From an uncultured Rhodospirillales bacterium (GTDB lineage: Bacteria; Pseudomonadota; Alphaproteobacteria; Rhodospirillales; JABHCV01), in the NCBI GenBank assembly GCA_938092065.1, contig CALKND010000003.1:1-64000 (forward strand): a stretch of 64,000 nt of DNA, given 5' to 3'. The notes beneath the pieces were generated by a model. It was not told the DNA's origin, searched no databases, and saw only the letters and a program-made list of their open reading frames with translations. Positions within the stretch are counted from its first letter, which is position 1, and the number at the start of each line of letters is the position of its first letter. The position numbers and the translations under genes are program-made. Positions 36,823 to 46,645 of this stretch are shown piece by piece.

Positions 36823-37712
36823 ATTGGTTAAAAAACATCGTCCGCCCTAAGCTCAAGCAATTGGTCGGTGCCCAGAAGGAAATTCCTGATAACCTATGGA
36901 ATAAATGCCCTAGCTGTGAAGAAATGATTTTCCACAGAGACTTGGAAAAGAATCTCAGAGTTTGCTCTCATTGTGGATATCATCTGCGTATTGGATCAGC
37001 TGAGCGCTTGAGAATGCTGTTTGATAATGGTGAATTCCAGAGTATTGATTTGCCAGAGGCGAGTGCGGATCCTCTTAAATTTAGGGATCGTAGAAAATAT
37101 ACAGACCGTTTGAAAGAAGCCCAAACTAAAACTGGTCTCAAGGATGCACTTACTGTTGCCTATGGCACTATGGGCGGTCTTAATGTTGTTATAGCAGCGC
37201 TAGATTTTTCCTTCATGGGCGGATCTATGGGTGTAGGAGTTGGTGAAGGATTGATCACAGCAGCCCGGCTTGCCGTAGTTCAAAATGCATCGCTGATTGT
37301 TGTGCCTTCGTCTGGTGGCGCACGTATGCAGGAGGGGATTTTATCTCTTATGCAAATGGCACGGACTACTATCGCAGTCGAAGAGGTAAAAGAAGCAGGC
37401 CTCCCTTACATTGTAGTGCTTACGGATCCGACAACGGGTGGTGTTTCTGCCTCGTTCGCTATGTTAGGTGACATCGCTGTTGCTGAGACTGGAGCTGTTA
37501 TTGGTTTTGCTGGTGCTCGCGTCATTGAACAAACCATTCGTGAAAAATTGCCGGATGGTTTTCAACGTGCTGAGTATTTACTTGACCATGGCATGATAGA
37601 CATGGTCGTGCGTCGTCAGGATTTACGGGATACTCTAATTCGGGTAATTGGCTTGCTTATCAACACATCACCTAAAGGGGATGTGCTGGCGCTGGAGATA
37701 CCCGCTGAGTGA
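36819..37712 (+). CDS. accD: Acetyl-CoA carboxylase carboxyltransferase subunit beta
   Basis: Beta subunit of acetyl-CoA carboxylase, the first step of fatty acid synthesis. An N-terminal zinc ribbon (CPSCEE...CSHCGY) is followed by the crotonase-like carboxyltransferase domain ([36 protein letters not shown]). Length is 297 residues. It is translationally coupled to trpA (ATGA overlap) and overlaps folC if that gene uses its CTG start. Confidence 0.97.
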   Translation: MNWLKNIVRPKLKQLVGAQKEIPDNLWNKCPSCEEMIFHRDLEKNLRVCSHCGYHLRIGSAERLRMLFDNGEFQSIDLPEASADPLKFRDRRKYTDRLKEAQTKTGLKDALTVAYGTMGGLNVVIAALDFSFMGGSMGVGVGEGLITAARLAVVQNASLIVVPSSGGARMQEGILSLMQMARTTIAVEEVKEAGLPYIVVLTDPTTGGVSASFAMLGDIAVAETGAVIGFAGARVIEQTIREKLPDGFQRAEYLLDHGMIDMVVRRQDLRDTLIRVIGLLINTSPKGDVLALEIPAE

Positions 37713-38997
37713 TAGTGACGCCATTCTGAGACGTTTGATGGCTCTGCACCCCAAGGTCATTGATTTAAGCCTTGATCGCATTAAAAACCTGCTCGAACGC
37801 CTCGGTAATCCCGAACGTCAATTGCCACCTACCATACATGTTGCTGGAACCAATGGTAAGGGTTCCCTTATCGCATTCCTGCGTGCCATTCTGGAAGCTG
37901 CGGGTCATAGTGTGCATGTATACATTTCGCCCCATCTTATCAGATTTAACGAGCGCATTCGTTTAGCAGGAAAGCTAATTGACGACGATTTGCTTTCTAA
38001 TGTTTTGGCAGAATGTGAAAAGCTTAACGAAGGTAAGCCTATAACTTATTTTGAAATTACTACGGCGGCGGCGTTTCTCGCTTTTTCTAGAGCCGATGCT
38101 GATGTGCTGTTGTTAGAGACAGGACTTGGTGGCAGGCTTGACGCAACTAACGTTATTGATAACCCAGCCCTTACTATTATCACTCCCGTGTCTCTAGATC
38201 ATCAGCAGTTTCTTGGAAATACCTTAAAAGAAATAATTACTGAAAAAATAGGTATTGTAAAATCGGGAGCCCCTTGTCTTTCTGCCAAGCAGGAACGTCG
38301 GGAAGAAAAATTTTTTTGCAAATTGGTTAAGGAGGCGGGGGCATCATTAGCCATAGAGGGTAAGGACTGGTCTGTGCGTAAGTCTGGGAAAGGTATGGCT
38401 TTTGATTCAAATTTGATTGGAGTCAAAAAATCCCGTGACTTTCCTGTTCCAGCTCTGAGTGGTTCACACCAGTTAAGGAACGCAGGCTTGGCTATCGCGG
38501 CCATTGAGCGCCTACCCGGCTTTGATATTCCTGACAGTGCCATTGCGCTGGGCCTAAAAAGTGCCAATTGGCCGGCACGACTTCAACGTCTAACTACTGG
38601 CCCCCTGATTGATAAAATGCCTGATGGCTGGGAACTCTGGTTAGATGGTGGCCATAATGGTGCTGCTGGAAAGATGATATCAAAGCATGCACGTTCTTGG
38701 CGTGATAAGCCGCTACATATGATTTTTGGCATGCTTAATTCAAAGAATCCGGGTGATTTTTTGGGTCACCTTGAAGGGCGCCTTGGTTTATTTCGCGGTA
38801 TTGCAATCCCAGGCGAGGAAAACACCCTAAGCGCCCAAGAAGTTACAGCAGTAGCCTTAAGTTTACGCATGGATGGAGCCTTTGCCGGCAGTGTTGAGGC
38901 GGCGCTTGACGATATTATCAAGCAAAAAAAAGTAGCACGCATTATTATAGCAGGCTCTCTCTACCTAGCCGGTAACATTCTTAAAGAAAACGGCTGA
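37705..38997 (+). CDS. folC: Bifunctional folylpolyglutamate / dihydrofolate synthase
   Basis: Adds glutamate to folates. The P-loop is in IHVAGTNGKGSLIAFL, with the YISPHLIRFNERI and LLETGLGGRLDATN motifs typical of FolC. The track's ATG (37648) lies deep in accD and its first 19 residues do not resemble the family. Similarity to relatives starts at [16 protein letters not shown], directly after a CTG at 37705 that has GGAG 8 bases upstream. I therefore propose CTG initiation with an 8-base overlap on accD. TTG 37735 or ATG 37738 are the fallback starts. Length is 430 residues. Confidence 0.9.
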   Translation: MSDSDAILRRLMALHPKVIDLSLDRIKNLLERLGNPERQLPPTIHVAGTNGKGSLIAFLRAILEAAGHSVHVYISPHLIRFNERIRLAGKLIDDDLLSNVLAECEKLNEGKPITYFEITTAAAFLAFSRADADVLLLETGLGGRLDATNVIDNPALTIITPVSLDHQQFLGNTLKEIITEKIGIVKSGAPCLSAKQERREEKFFCKLVKEAGASLAIEGKDWSVRKSGKGMAFDSNLIGVKKSRDFPVPALSGSHQLRNAGLAIAAIERLPGFDIPDSAIALGLKSANWPARLQRLTTGPLIDKMPDGWELWLDGGHNGAAGKMISKHARSWRDKPLHMIFGMLNSKNPGDFLGHLEGRLGLFRGIAIPGEENTLSAQEVTAVALSLRMDGAFAGSVEAALDDIIKQKKVARIIIAGSLYLAGNILKENG

Positions 38998-39114
38998 ATT
39001 AAAAAAAGCCACAGGCATTATTTTTTTAAGTGCCATGAAAATTCCATATATAAATCTCTACTGAGGATAGAGTAACAATTAGCGGTAACTTTTTAAGGGG
39101 TGAACATCAATTAA

Positions 39115-39432
39115 TTAGATCACCGATTGAACCCATTCTAGTAGTTTGTTTTTTGGTAAGGCACCAATTTTGGTCGCTAAAACTTCGCCATCCTTGAATA
39201 GCATCAGGGTCGGGATACCGCGGACTCCGTATTGAGATGGAACCGCAGGGTTTTCGTCAATATTTAGCTTGGCAATTGTGACTTTGCCCTCCATTTCAAT
39301 AGCAATTTCCTCTAAGGCTGGAGCGATTTGCTTGCAGGGCCCACACCATTCTGCCCAAAAATCAACAATTACTGGTAGGGATGAGTTTTTAACGTCAGCT
39401 TCAAAAGAATCGTCGGAAACAGTTATGGGCAT
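39115..39432 (-). CDS. trxA: Thioredoxin
   Basis: 105-residue thioredoxin with the canonical active site in [15 protein letters not shown] and the cis-proline region [12 protein letters not shown]. General cytoplasmic dithiol reductant. It is located 75 bases downstream of addA on the same strand and convergent with folC, the usual order in the lineage. AGGAC precedes the ATG. Confidence 0.97.
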   Translation of the reverse strand: MPITVSDDSFEADVKNSSLPVIVDFWAEWCGPCKQIAPALEEIAIEMEGKVTIAKLNIDENPAVPSQYGVRGIPTLMLFKDGEVLATKIGALPKNKLLEWVQSVI

Positions 39433-39507
39433 CTAATTCGTCCTATAAAAAAAGTATTTTGCAAGAATCAATTATCTTATTAAATCTAAGGAGCCAATTG
39501 GTTGGCG

Positions 39508-42500
39508 TCAAGATGCGTACTGATCCAGTAATTCATCAGACAAAGTCATAAAACATATAGTATAGGTCCAAGCAAGAATACACACGACTTTTCGCTCTGG
39601 ATATATTTCTCGCAACAAAGCGCGGTAAATGGCCATTTGCACCAAATATACCGGAGAGACACTTTCAGCATTCAGAGGTGGTGGCCTGCTAGTCTTGTAA
39701 TCAATGATGGTGATTGTCTCGTCGCTGATAGCCAGACGGTCAATTCGACCAGAAACTATGCGTCCCCCAACCATCCCGTTAATGGGAACTTCAGCTAAAG
39801 AGCTGGGGCCGAACAAGGACTTAAATTCGGGGTCGTCCAAAACGCTCAGAACCTCTCTCGCGATAGCTTTCTGTTGGTCCTCATCAAGTCCATGTACGGG
39901 GCGTGCCAAATATCCAACTGTCGCCTTAGCCCATTTTTCAGAACCTAGACTTGGTAAGCCTTCCAGCAGGCGATGTATCAGGCTACCACGCTTGAAGTGC
40001 GCCCCATCGTTCCCATCAAATGGCGATCGCACGGCGGGCTCCTCGTCTTTTGAAAATCTGGATGGGCTTAGGGGCGTCGTGGGCTCCGGTTCCCGTGGCG
40101 CTGGCCTTAAAGCCCAATCCGGTGTGCTGAGAGCATTAAACATCTCGCTGCTAGCAGTCTCAGGTTTACCGTCGGGGTACTCTTCTTGCGGGTTAGCTAA
40201 TCTGAGAATGCTCTCCCCGGTTGCAGTGAGGGCTTCTTCTGCAATCTCCTTAAAAGCCGGTTTAATCAGGTTGTACCAACAACCATCGCTTGGTTTGTTT
40301 TTACCCTCCCAGCCGCCGATGTACAAGCGGTCCCGGGCTCGGGTCATGGCCACATAAAGTAGGCGGCGGTATTCCTGGGCACGTAATTGTTTGTTTTCCT
40401 CAGCCAAGGCGGTGGTGCGACTTTCTTCCTGATCTTTTGCCGGGGCCCATAGAAGGGCTGGTTCAGGGTGATGGACCCAACGCAACTTTGATTCGTGGCG
40501 GGATGTTGGCACAGAACACGTATCGGGCAGAAAAACAATATTACCCTGTAACCCCTTTGACCCATGAATAGTCATGACGCGGACTTCGCCCCTGCCCTGC
40601 TCCAAATCGCGTTTTATCTGGGTGCGTCCGGCCTCGACCCAGCTCAGAAAGCCCTGCAGGGATGGGACATGCTCTCGCTCAAAATCAAGAGTCAGACTTA
40701 AAAATTCATCTATGGGATCATCTGCTTCCTGGCCCAGTCTTGCCAGCAGATCCCTGCGTGCGCCTTCCGGGCCAAGCAGTTGGGCATAAAATTCATAGGG
40801 TGGCATATAGTCGGCGCGGGACAGCAATTGTGACAAACGATCAAAGGCCCCTAGGTATTTTGTATTGTCCGCGCTGGCTTTTTTCAGCGCCGCCCACAAT
40901 GTGTCGGGCCTTTGATAGGCGAGTGGGAATAGATCATCATTGTCCGTAAAGCCAAACAGCGGGCCCTTCAGGACTACGGCTAGGTTTAGATCGTCTTCAG
41001 GCAACAGCACGAAGCGTCCCAGTGCTATAAGGTCCATCACCGCCAACTGTTCGGTCAAGACCATACGGTCGGCCCCGGCGACGGGAATGTCGTTTTGCTT
41101 AAGGGTGTTGACCATCTTTTCTGCAAAGCTACCGCGTTGGCGTACCAAAATCATAATGTCGCTCTCGCGTATGGGGCGCCCCGCAGAAAGTAGTTCTTCG
41201 CCACCTTCAAGCCAGTCTTTGATGGTGCCCGCAATGCGCCCAGCCATGCGGTCTTCTGGGCTGTCCACGGGAAGACGATCGAGCGGTGCATCCCAAGGTT
41301 TGACCTCGATTGCTTCGCCCTTCTTGATAGTCGGCCACAATTCCACAAGCCCGGCCTGTCCGTGGCGTTCCCAGTGATGGATGATTGGCTTTTCATTGAA
41401 GGTGAGCCCTTCACGGGCGACTTCACTTTCAAAAACCTTATCTACGGTTTTCAGAATCGATGCGGTCGAACGATAGGACCTTTCCAGTTCGACCGGCTCA
41501 AAAGCTTTGCCAGCTTTCAACGCTTTCTTAAAAAAATACTGGCTTGTATGGCCGAACATGAAGGGGTCGGCACCTTGAAAACTGTAGATGGATTGTTTTT
41601 CGTCACCAACGGCGAAGACCGTACGCTCGCCCTCGCGCGCGCCAAGACCTGCAAAAAAGTCTCCGGCCAGGGCCCTGATGACATCCCATTGATCGGCGCT
41701 GGTATCCTGGGCCTCATCGACTAGAACATGATCCAGTCCGCCATCTAGCTTATAGTGAACCCACGAGGCACCGCCATCGGCTTGTAATAGGTCGCGGGCC
41801 TTCAGGATCAAGTCGTCATAATCGAGCAAGGAGCGGGCATTTTTTAGCTGCTCGAAGGCATCAAGCAACCGGTGACCCAAATGAATAAGTGCCTGGCTTG
41901 CTTGGAATACGCCGATGCAGCGCAGTCGCTCGTTGATGGCAGCAATGCGCCGTTGTTCGTCGAGCAAGGCCTTTAGCAAATCCGGGTTGGCCTCTGCTAT
42001 TTTGTTGGTCATCAGTTTCTTGCGAAGCCCGTTGTCGTTTGTGAGAAAAAAAGGTTTGTAGATTTCATCAAAGTTTGCGGCCCGGAAAACCTCGTCACTC
42101 TCGAGCCAGCCTCGTAGGGTTTTGGCCTTAGTTTTTTCAGGGGCAGTGCCTCCGGATAGAGCCTCTGTCACGGCGAACATGGCATTCACATCAAAGTTGG
42201 CTTCGTCACAGGCATGATCAAGAATACTTTTCAGTGTTTCATCTTGTTTAAGACCCAATGCTCGACGCGACGCATCAATAACAGCGTCTATGCTGCCATA
42301 GCGCCTGAACAGGCTGCGTAAATGGGTGCGCCGGAAAGAAAGATCGCTCATCAGACTGTTGAAGCCTTCTTCGTTCAGAAGCCCAGCCATCAGTGTCAAG
42401 GCATTGGCGACCTGTCCAGAAACCCCTATGTGGGCCTGAACCAAAAGACGATCGCGCGCTTCGTTCATAAGCTCGGCTGCGGTGCGCTCGTCGATGACGG

Positions 42501-42945
42501 AAAAATGCGGTGCGATACCGGCCTCAATAGGGAAACGCCCAAGCAAGGATTCACAAAAAGCGTGTATGGTGCGAATTTTAAGACCGCCCGGTACATCAAG
42601 GGTTTCGGCGAACAAACGCCTTGCCGGGGCCAGTAAGGTTTTCTCGGGGGCCTTGCCGATCAAGGCGGTAATCTCACGGATGAGCACGTCGTCATTTGCC
42701 ATTGCCCATCCACCAAGGCGATCGGAAAGTCGGGTTGCCATTTCTGCCGCCGCCGCCTTGGTGAAGGTCAGGCACAAAATTCGCTTTGGCTTGACGCCGT
42801 CCAGAAGCAGACGGGTGATGCGATCAGTTAAGACCTGGGTTTTACCGGTCCCGGCGTTGGCGGATACCCAGACCGAACTTTGCGGATCAGCGGCAGTGAC
42901 CTGGGCTGTGGTGCGAACCTGTGGGGTGCGGTCGCTGTTGCTCAT
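39508..42945 (-). CDS. addA: Double-strand break repair helicase-nuclease AddA
   Basis: 1145-residue UvrD-like helicase subunit of the AddAB recombination complex. Walker A is ANAGTGKTQVLTDR (Lys35), Walker B is VDEAQDTSADQW, and further helicase motifs include VAMTRARDRLYIGG. The C-terminal PD-(D/E)xK nuclease core is seen in ITIIDYKTSRPPP with the downstream QMAIYRALL. It overlaps addB by 4 bases. The N-terminal three quarters are clearly GC-richer than the flanking genes. Confidence 0.95.
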   Translation of the reverse strand: MSNSDRTPQVRTTAQVTAADPQSSVWVSANAGTGKTQVLTDRITRLLLDGVKPKRILCLTFTKAAAAEMATRLSDRLGGWAMANDDVLIREITALIGKAPEKTLLAPARRLFAETLDVPGGLKIRTIHAFCESLLGRFPIEAGIAPHFSVIDERTAAELMNEARDRLLVQAHIGVSGQVANALTLMAGLLNEEGFNSLMSDLSFRRTHLRSLFRRYGSIDAVIDASRRALGLKQDETLKSILDHACDEANFDVNAMFAVTEALSGGTAPEKTKAKTLRGWLESDEVFRAANFDEIYKPFFLTNDNGLRKKLMTNKIAEANPDLLKALLDEQRRIAAINERLRCIGVFQASQALIHLGHRLLDAFEQLKNARSLLDYDDLILKARDLLQADGGASWVHYKLDGGLDHVLVDEAQDTSADQWDVIRALAGDFFAGLGAREGERTVFAVGDEKQSIYSFQGADPFMFGHTSQYFFKKALKAGKAFEPVELERSYRSTASILKTVDKVFESEVAREGLTFNEKPIIHHWERHGQAGLVELWPTIKKGEAIEVKPWDAPLDRLPVDSPEDRMAGRIAGTIKDWLEGGEELLSAGRPIRESDIMILVRQRGSFAEKMVNTLKQNDIPVAGADRMVLTEQLAVMDLIALGRFVLLPEDDLNLAVVLKGPLFGFTDNDDLFPLAYQRPDTLWAALKKASADNTKYLGAFDRLSQLLSRADYMPPYEFYAQLLGPEGARRDLLARLGQEADDPIDEFLSLTLDFEREHVPSLQGFLSWVEAGRTQIKRDLEQGRGEVRVMTIHGSKGLQGNIVFLPDTCSVPTSRHESKLRWVHHPEPALLWAPAKDQEESRTTALAEENKQLRAQEYRRLLYVAMTRARDRLYIGGWEGKNKPSDGCWYNLIKPAFKEIAEEALTATGESILRLANPQEEYPDGKPETASSEMFNALSTPDWALRPAPREPEPTTPLSPSRFSKDEEPAVRSPFDGNDGAHFKRGSLIHRLLEGLPSLGSEKWAKATVGYLARPVHGLDEDQQKAIAREVLSVLDDPEFKSLFGPSSLAEVPINGMVGGRIVSGRIDRLAISDETITIIDYKTSRPPPLNAESVSPVYLVQMAIYRALLREIYPERKVVCILAWTYTICFMTLSDELLDQYAS

Positions 42946-45917
42946 TGATCGCCCCCCTCATTGTCGTCACCAGCCATCCATTCCTTAACCCGCGCCAGAT
43001 GATCGTAGTCACCAAAACGGCTTAAAAACTGGGGTACCGGGCGCGATAGATAGGGGGTCGCCTCATCATCAAAATCGGCGACCCGCTTTTTTAGTCCTTG
43101 AAGGGCGTCTGCTGCCAGGGTCTCAACACCCTCAAAAATACCGCTTTCCTCGCCCGGAGTCTTCCCCCCCGATAGCTTCATATAAACAAGCTCGGAGACA
43201 TAGGTTGCGTCGATTCCTTCAAAGTTTCCTTGGGCTGCAATTGCCGCTTCCAGGGTCAACTGCGGGGTCAGACCACTCTTCATCTGCTTTTTTGTCGGAA
43301 CGCCGCCTGTTTTGTAATCGATGATTGCGAGACTGCCATCGGGCGCACGGTCGATGCGGTCAGCCCGGGCATTCAATGTGAAGTTGCCACCGGGGGCAGT
43401 AAAAGTTATTTCGCCGCTGGTTTCCGTGCTTAAGGGGATGCGCCCTGCGTTGCGTTGCGTGGTTTCGTTTTTGACAAACCAGTGGGCAATACGTTCAAAG
43501 CGGGGCCACCAGAAAGCCCGGATGGAGGGGTTTCGCATTTTCTCATCAAAGACGTGGGTGCCTATTTTGATTAATTCATCAAAGGCGTCATCAGGCAAGT
43601 CGTCGGGGTATTTTTTGACGAAGCAATCCAGTACTTCATGAACAACAGTGCCACGATCGGCAGCACCCGGTTCCGCATCGATAGGGTCGAGCACTTTGAG
43701 CCTGAGTATGTTGCGGGCGTAGATGGAGTATGGATCGCGTATCCAGGTTTCTATCCTTGAAACAGAAAGTCCACGCGGCCGGCTTTCAAGTGGTGGGGTC
43801 GCGAGTGGTTCTTTCGGATCAAGATATTTTTCTGGCCTATCCAAGCCTGCAAAAAGTGCGTTCAATTTTGAATTTGGTTGAAGTTGTGCTTCCAGGGGTG
43901 TGCCACTTAAGAGAGTTTTTATGCGTTGAAGCCAGCGCGACGGGACGGTCGGTGAGCCGCCACTGCGTGCGGCCCGGGTTAAGATAACTTCCTTGGCACA
44001 GGCGGCCTGGGTGAAGTCGTGGGCGGTAAGGCCCAAGCGTCGCTCCGGTTGTGGTAGGCCGAATTTGTCCAGCATGGGGCGGCTCATCCAGGGGCTGGCC
44101 GGGGCTTCGGGCGGCCAGCTATTCTCGTTAAGGCCGCCTAGAATCATTACATCAACCTGCTGCAAGCGCGCTTCAAGAAGGCCCCATATGTGCAGGCGCG
44201 GGTGGCGTCCATAGGCCGGGCGATGGACACGTGGGCTAAGCAGGACATCAAGAAGGGCCGGATAATGCCCGGCTGTGATCGCCCCAAAGGTGTCCGATGC
44301 CTCGTGTAGCTCGGCAAAGAACAAGGCCAAGGCCTCGCCATCTTCACCGCCCCATAGCCGAGCCTTGCCGTCTTTTTCATCTGTGGACGCCAATTTTTCG
44401 GCCAGTTGTACATGGCTTGCCAAAAGTTCTTTTAAGGGAACTTGAGGTTGCTCAAACATAAAGGCGAAGGGGGAAATAATTTCATCCAGGCCATCAATCA
44501 ACTGTTCCAGCCCATGGATCTTTTTTAGATCGGTTTCTTGTAAGGCGTTCCTTAATGCGCCACACCCACGCCCTGGACGGGGACCGCGCAAAAGGGTTAA
44601 TTCAAGACGCCGCACCAGTTTTCTGAATTCCGCCGGGTTCATGCCGCTCGCAGTGTAAGGATGTTTCAAAAGACCAAGCAATGGTATCGGGGCCAGCCCG
44701 TCTGCTGCGACGCGTGCGAATTGGAGCATAAAAGCTCCGGGCGGGGTTTCCGCCAGGGGACGCCCGGCGGAATCGTCAATGTTAATTTTCCAACGTGCCA
44801 GCTCGGCAGTGACGCGCCGCGCAAGGGTTCGATCCGGCGTCACAAGGGCTGCCGTCATGCCGTCGGTCTCCAGGGTTTCGCGCATGGCCAAGGCAATCAT
44901 TCCAGCTTCTGCTTTTTCGTTCCCGGCCTCTATCAAAGTGACCCCATGCAAAGCCTGGGAATCAGGTTTAGTTATGGTTTGCCAGTTATCGGTGCCGCTG
45001 GCGGGAACTAGGGCATGGTTTAGAAGCCGGGCGCGTGATGCAGGCGCAATGGCTTTGACGGGCGATGGCCAGTCGGCAACGTCGCTGCGATCAACTTGTA
45101 GGTGCTCAAGCAGATGGGCCAAGCCATATTGCGGGTGGCTTGGCTCCAGGGCCTGCCAGATTGTATTGTCTGCATCCTTATCAAGACCAGGAAGAACGAC
45201 CGAACCGTTCGCCATTTGACTGATGGTTTTTAAAAGATCCGCGGTGGCCGGGATTGACCCTGTAGAACCGGCGGCGATAACCGGGCCGCGTGGCAGGCTT
45301 TGCTGCCATAGTCTGGTTTGGGCATCGAGTAGGCGATTGCGTCGTTCCGCCGGATCAAGGACGCCCTGCTCAGCTAAAATATTTGGCCAGTGCTGACTTA
45401 AGATGGCGAGAAATTCCAAGGTCTGTTGCCAATGTTTGGATAGCCCTGCTTCTTCAACCAAAGTGTCAAGTTTATCAAAAGACAGCCGTTCGGTTTGCAC
45501 CTGATCGAGAAGGCGGGCCAGTTCCTGGGCTAGTCTTGCCGCCTGATCGATTGTTGTTACGCTGTCTTTTCTTGCCATAATCATGCGCGCCAGCAACAGT
45601 TGGCGTTGTAAGCCAGTGATCGCCGGGGCGATTTCGAGTGAAGCCTCACCGGCCAACTCACCAGTCCCGCTTAAGACCAACTCATCCTCATCAATGTCAC
45701 CAAGGGACATCATCCTAGGCAGCAACATGGGCTTGCCCCCGGCGAAGCGGAGGAAGGCTTCGCTTAAAGAGCGACAGGCCCTACGCGTTGGCAGCAAAAT
45801 GGTAGTTTCGACAAGAAATTCTGGTTTACTTGCATAGCGCTCAAGAATTCCAGCAGCCAGAGTGTCAAGAAATGGAAGCCCTGCGCCGATATTGAAGACT
45901 GTTGATTTTCCTGTCAT
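42942..45917 (-). CDS. addB: Double-strand break repair protein AddB
   Basis: 991-residue alphaproteobacterial-type AddB, the inactivated-helicase/nuclease partner of AddA. The N-terminus is a degenerate helicase domain (ILLPTRRACRSLSEAFLR). The C-terminal nuclease motif is in LAIIDYKTGGVPTKKQM, and the nearby RAYG-type WGLLEARLQQVDVMILGGLNENSWP is typical. Its stop overlaps the addA start and its own start overlaps the murU stop by 4 bases, so the block is one operon. GC content is visibly elevated (about 60-67% in sampled lines). Confidence 0.94.
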   Translation of the reverse strand: MTGKSTVFNIGAGLPFLDTLAAGILERYASKPEFLVETTILLPTRRACRSLSEAFLRFAGGKPMLLPRMMSLGDIDEDELVLSGTGELAGEASLEIAPAITGLQRQLLLARMIMARKDSVTTIDQAARLAQELARLLDQVQTERLSFDKLDTLVEEAGLSKHWQQTLEFLAILSQHWPNILAEQGVLDPAERRNRLLDAQTRLWQQSLPRGPVIAAGSTGSIPATADLLKTISQMANGSVVLPGLDKDADNTIWQALEPSHPQYGLAHLLEHLQVDRSDVADWPSPVKAIAPASRARLLNHALVPASGTDNWQTITKPDSQALHGVTLIEAGNEKAEAGMIALAMRETLETDGMTAALVTPDRTLARRVTAELARWKINIDDSAGRPLAETPPGAFMLQFARVAADGLAPIPLLGLLKHPYTASGMNPAEFRKLVRRLELTLLRGPRPGRGCGALRNALQETDLKKIHGLEQLIDGLDEIISPFAFMFEQPQVPLKELLASHVQLAEKLASTDEKDGKARLWGGEDGEALALFFAELHEASDTFGAITAGHYPALLDVLLSPRVHRPAYGRHPRLHIWGLLEARLQQVDVMILGGLNENSWPPEAPASPWMSRPMLDKFGLPQPERRLGLTAHDFTQAACAKEVILTRAARSGGSPTVPSRWLQRIKTLLSGTPLEAQLQPNSKLNALFAGLDRPEKYLDPKEPLATPPLESRPRGLSVSRIETWIRDPYSIYARNILRLKVLDPIDAEPGAADRGTVVHEVLDCFVKKYPDDLPDDAFDELIKIGTHVFDEKMRNPSIRAFWWPRFERIAHWFVKNETTQRNAGRIPLSTETSGEITFTAPGGNFTLNARADRIDRAPDGSLAIIDYKTGGVPTKKQMKSGLTPQLTLEAAIAAQGNFEGIDATYVSELVYMKLSGGKTPGEESGIFEGVETLAADALQGLKKRVADFDDEATPYLSRPVPQFLSRFGDYDHLARVKEWMAGDDNEGGDQ

Positions 45918-46645
45918 CTGCGTTTTATTCCGGAGTAACGCTTTCGCATATAATCTTCAGCTTCATCAAGAGCCCTCGGGGTCCCCACATGGAACCATTC
46001 ACCATCATGAACAATGCCGTAAAGCTTCCCCCTTTCAATCGCTTTATCATAAAGTACATTCAGAGAGAATGGGCCTTCAGGAGCCTTCTTGAAAAGCCTT
46101 GGATGTAGGATCTGAAGGCCAGTGAATAAATAAGGCGATAGCTCGCTTTCAGGGCGCCTTGACAACACTCCTAGGGGGTCCATATCAAAATCACCTAAGC
46201 CTTGATAGCCGTATGCATCGACGGTTGAATGCAGCATCAGTAGAGCATCCATCTTGTCTGCGTCCCAGTGACGGGCCATGCGACTTACCGCGTCCTGAGA
46301 TCCGTTCAGCCATAGGGTGTCGCCGTTGCTAGCAAAAAACGGTTCATTCCTAAATTTGCTGAGAGCATTTCTTATGCCACCACCAGTCTCAAGAATTTCA
46401 TCTTCAAGCGAAAACAAAATTTCTACATCAACGCGTTTTTTTAGATGCTTATGAATCTGTTCACTTAAGTGATGAGTATTGACAACAAACGTTTCCACAC
46501 CGCCTTCATGCAGTCGGTCGATGGCACGGTCAATCAAAGTTCGACCGAGAACCTTGACCAATGGTTTGGGTGTGGTATCCGTGATTGGGCGCAAACGTAC
46601 ACCAAACCCAGCGGCTAGAACCATCGCACGTTTTATATCTTTCAC
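45914..46645 (-). CDS. murU: N-acetylmuramate alpha-1-phosphate uridylyltransferase MurU-like nucleotidyltransferase
   Basis: 243-residue sugar-1-phosphate nucleotidyltransferase with the signature AMVLAAGFGVRLRPITDTTPKPLVKV. Single-domain length and adjacency to an AmgK-type kinase match the MurU-AmgK bypass that recycles MurNAc directly to UDP-MurNAc. Without that context it would be annotated as a mannose-1-phosphate guanylyltransferase-like enzyme. It is co-transcribed with amgK (4-base overlap) and addB (4-base overlap). Confidence 0.87.
   Translation of the reverse strand: MKDIKRAMVLAAGFGVRLRPITDTTPKPLVKVLGRTLIDRAIDRLHEGGVETFVVNTHHLSEQIHKHLKKRVDVEILFSLEDEILETGGGIRNALSKFRNEPFFASNGDTLWLNGSQDAVSRMARHWDADKMDALLMLHSTVDAYGYQGLGDFDMDPLGVLSRRPESELSPYLFTGLQILHPRLFKKAPEGPFSLNVLYDKAIERGKLYGIVHDGEWFHVGTPRALDEAEDYMRKRYSGIKRR

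Noticed and set aside
39001-39027. A-tract/GCC-ACA-GGC/T-tract between folC and trxA
   Set aside because: Looks terminator-like, but the GC stem is only three pairs with a three-base loop and the flanking A/T pairing is interrupted.
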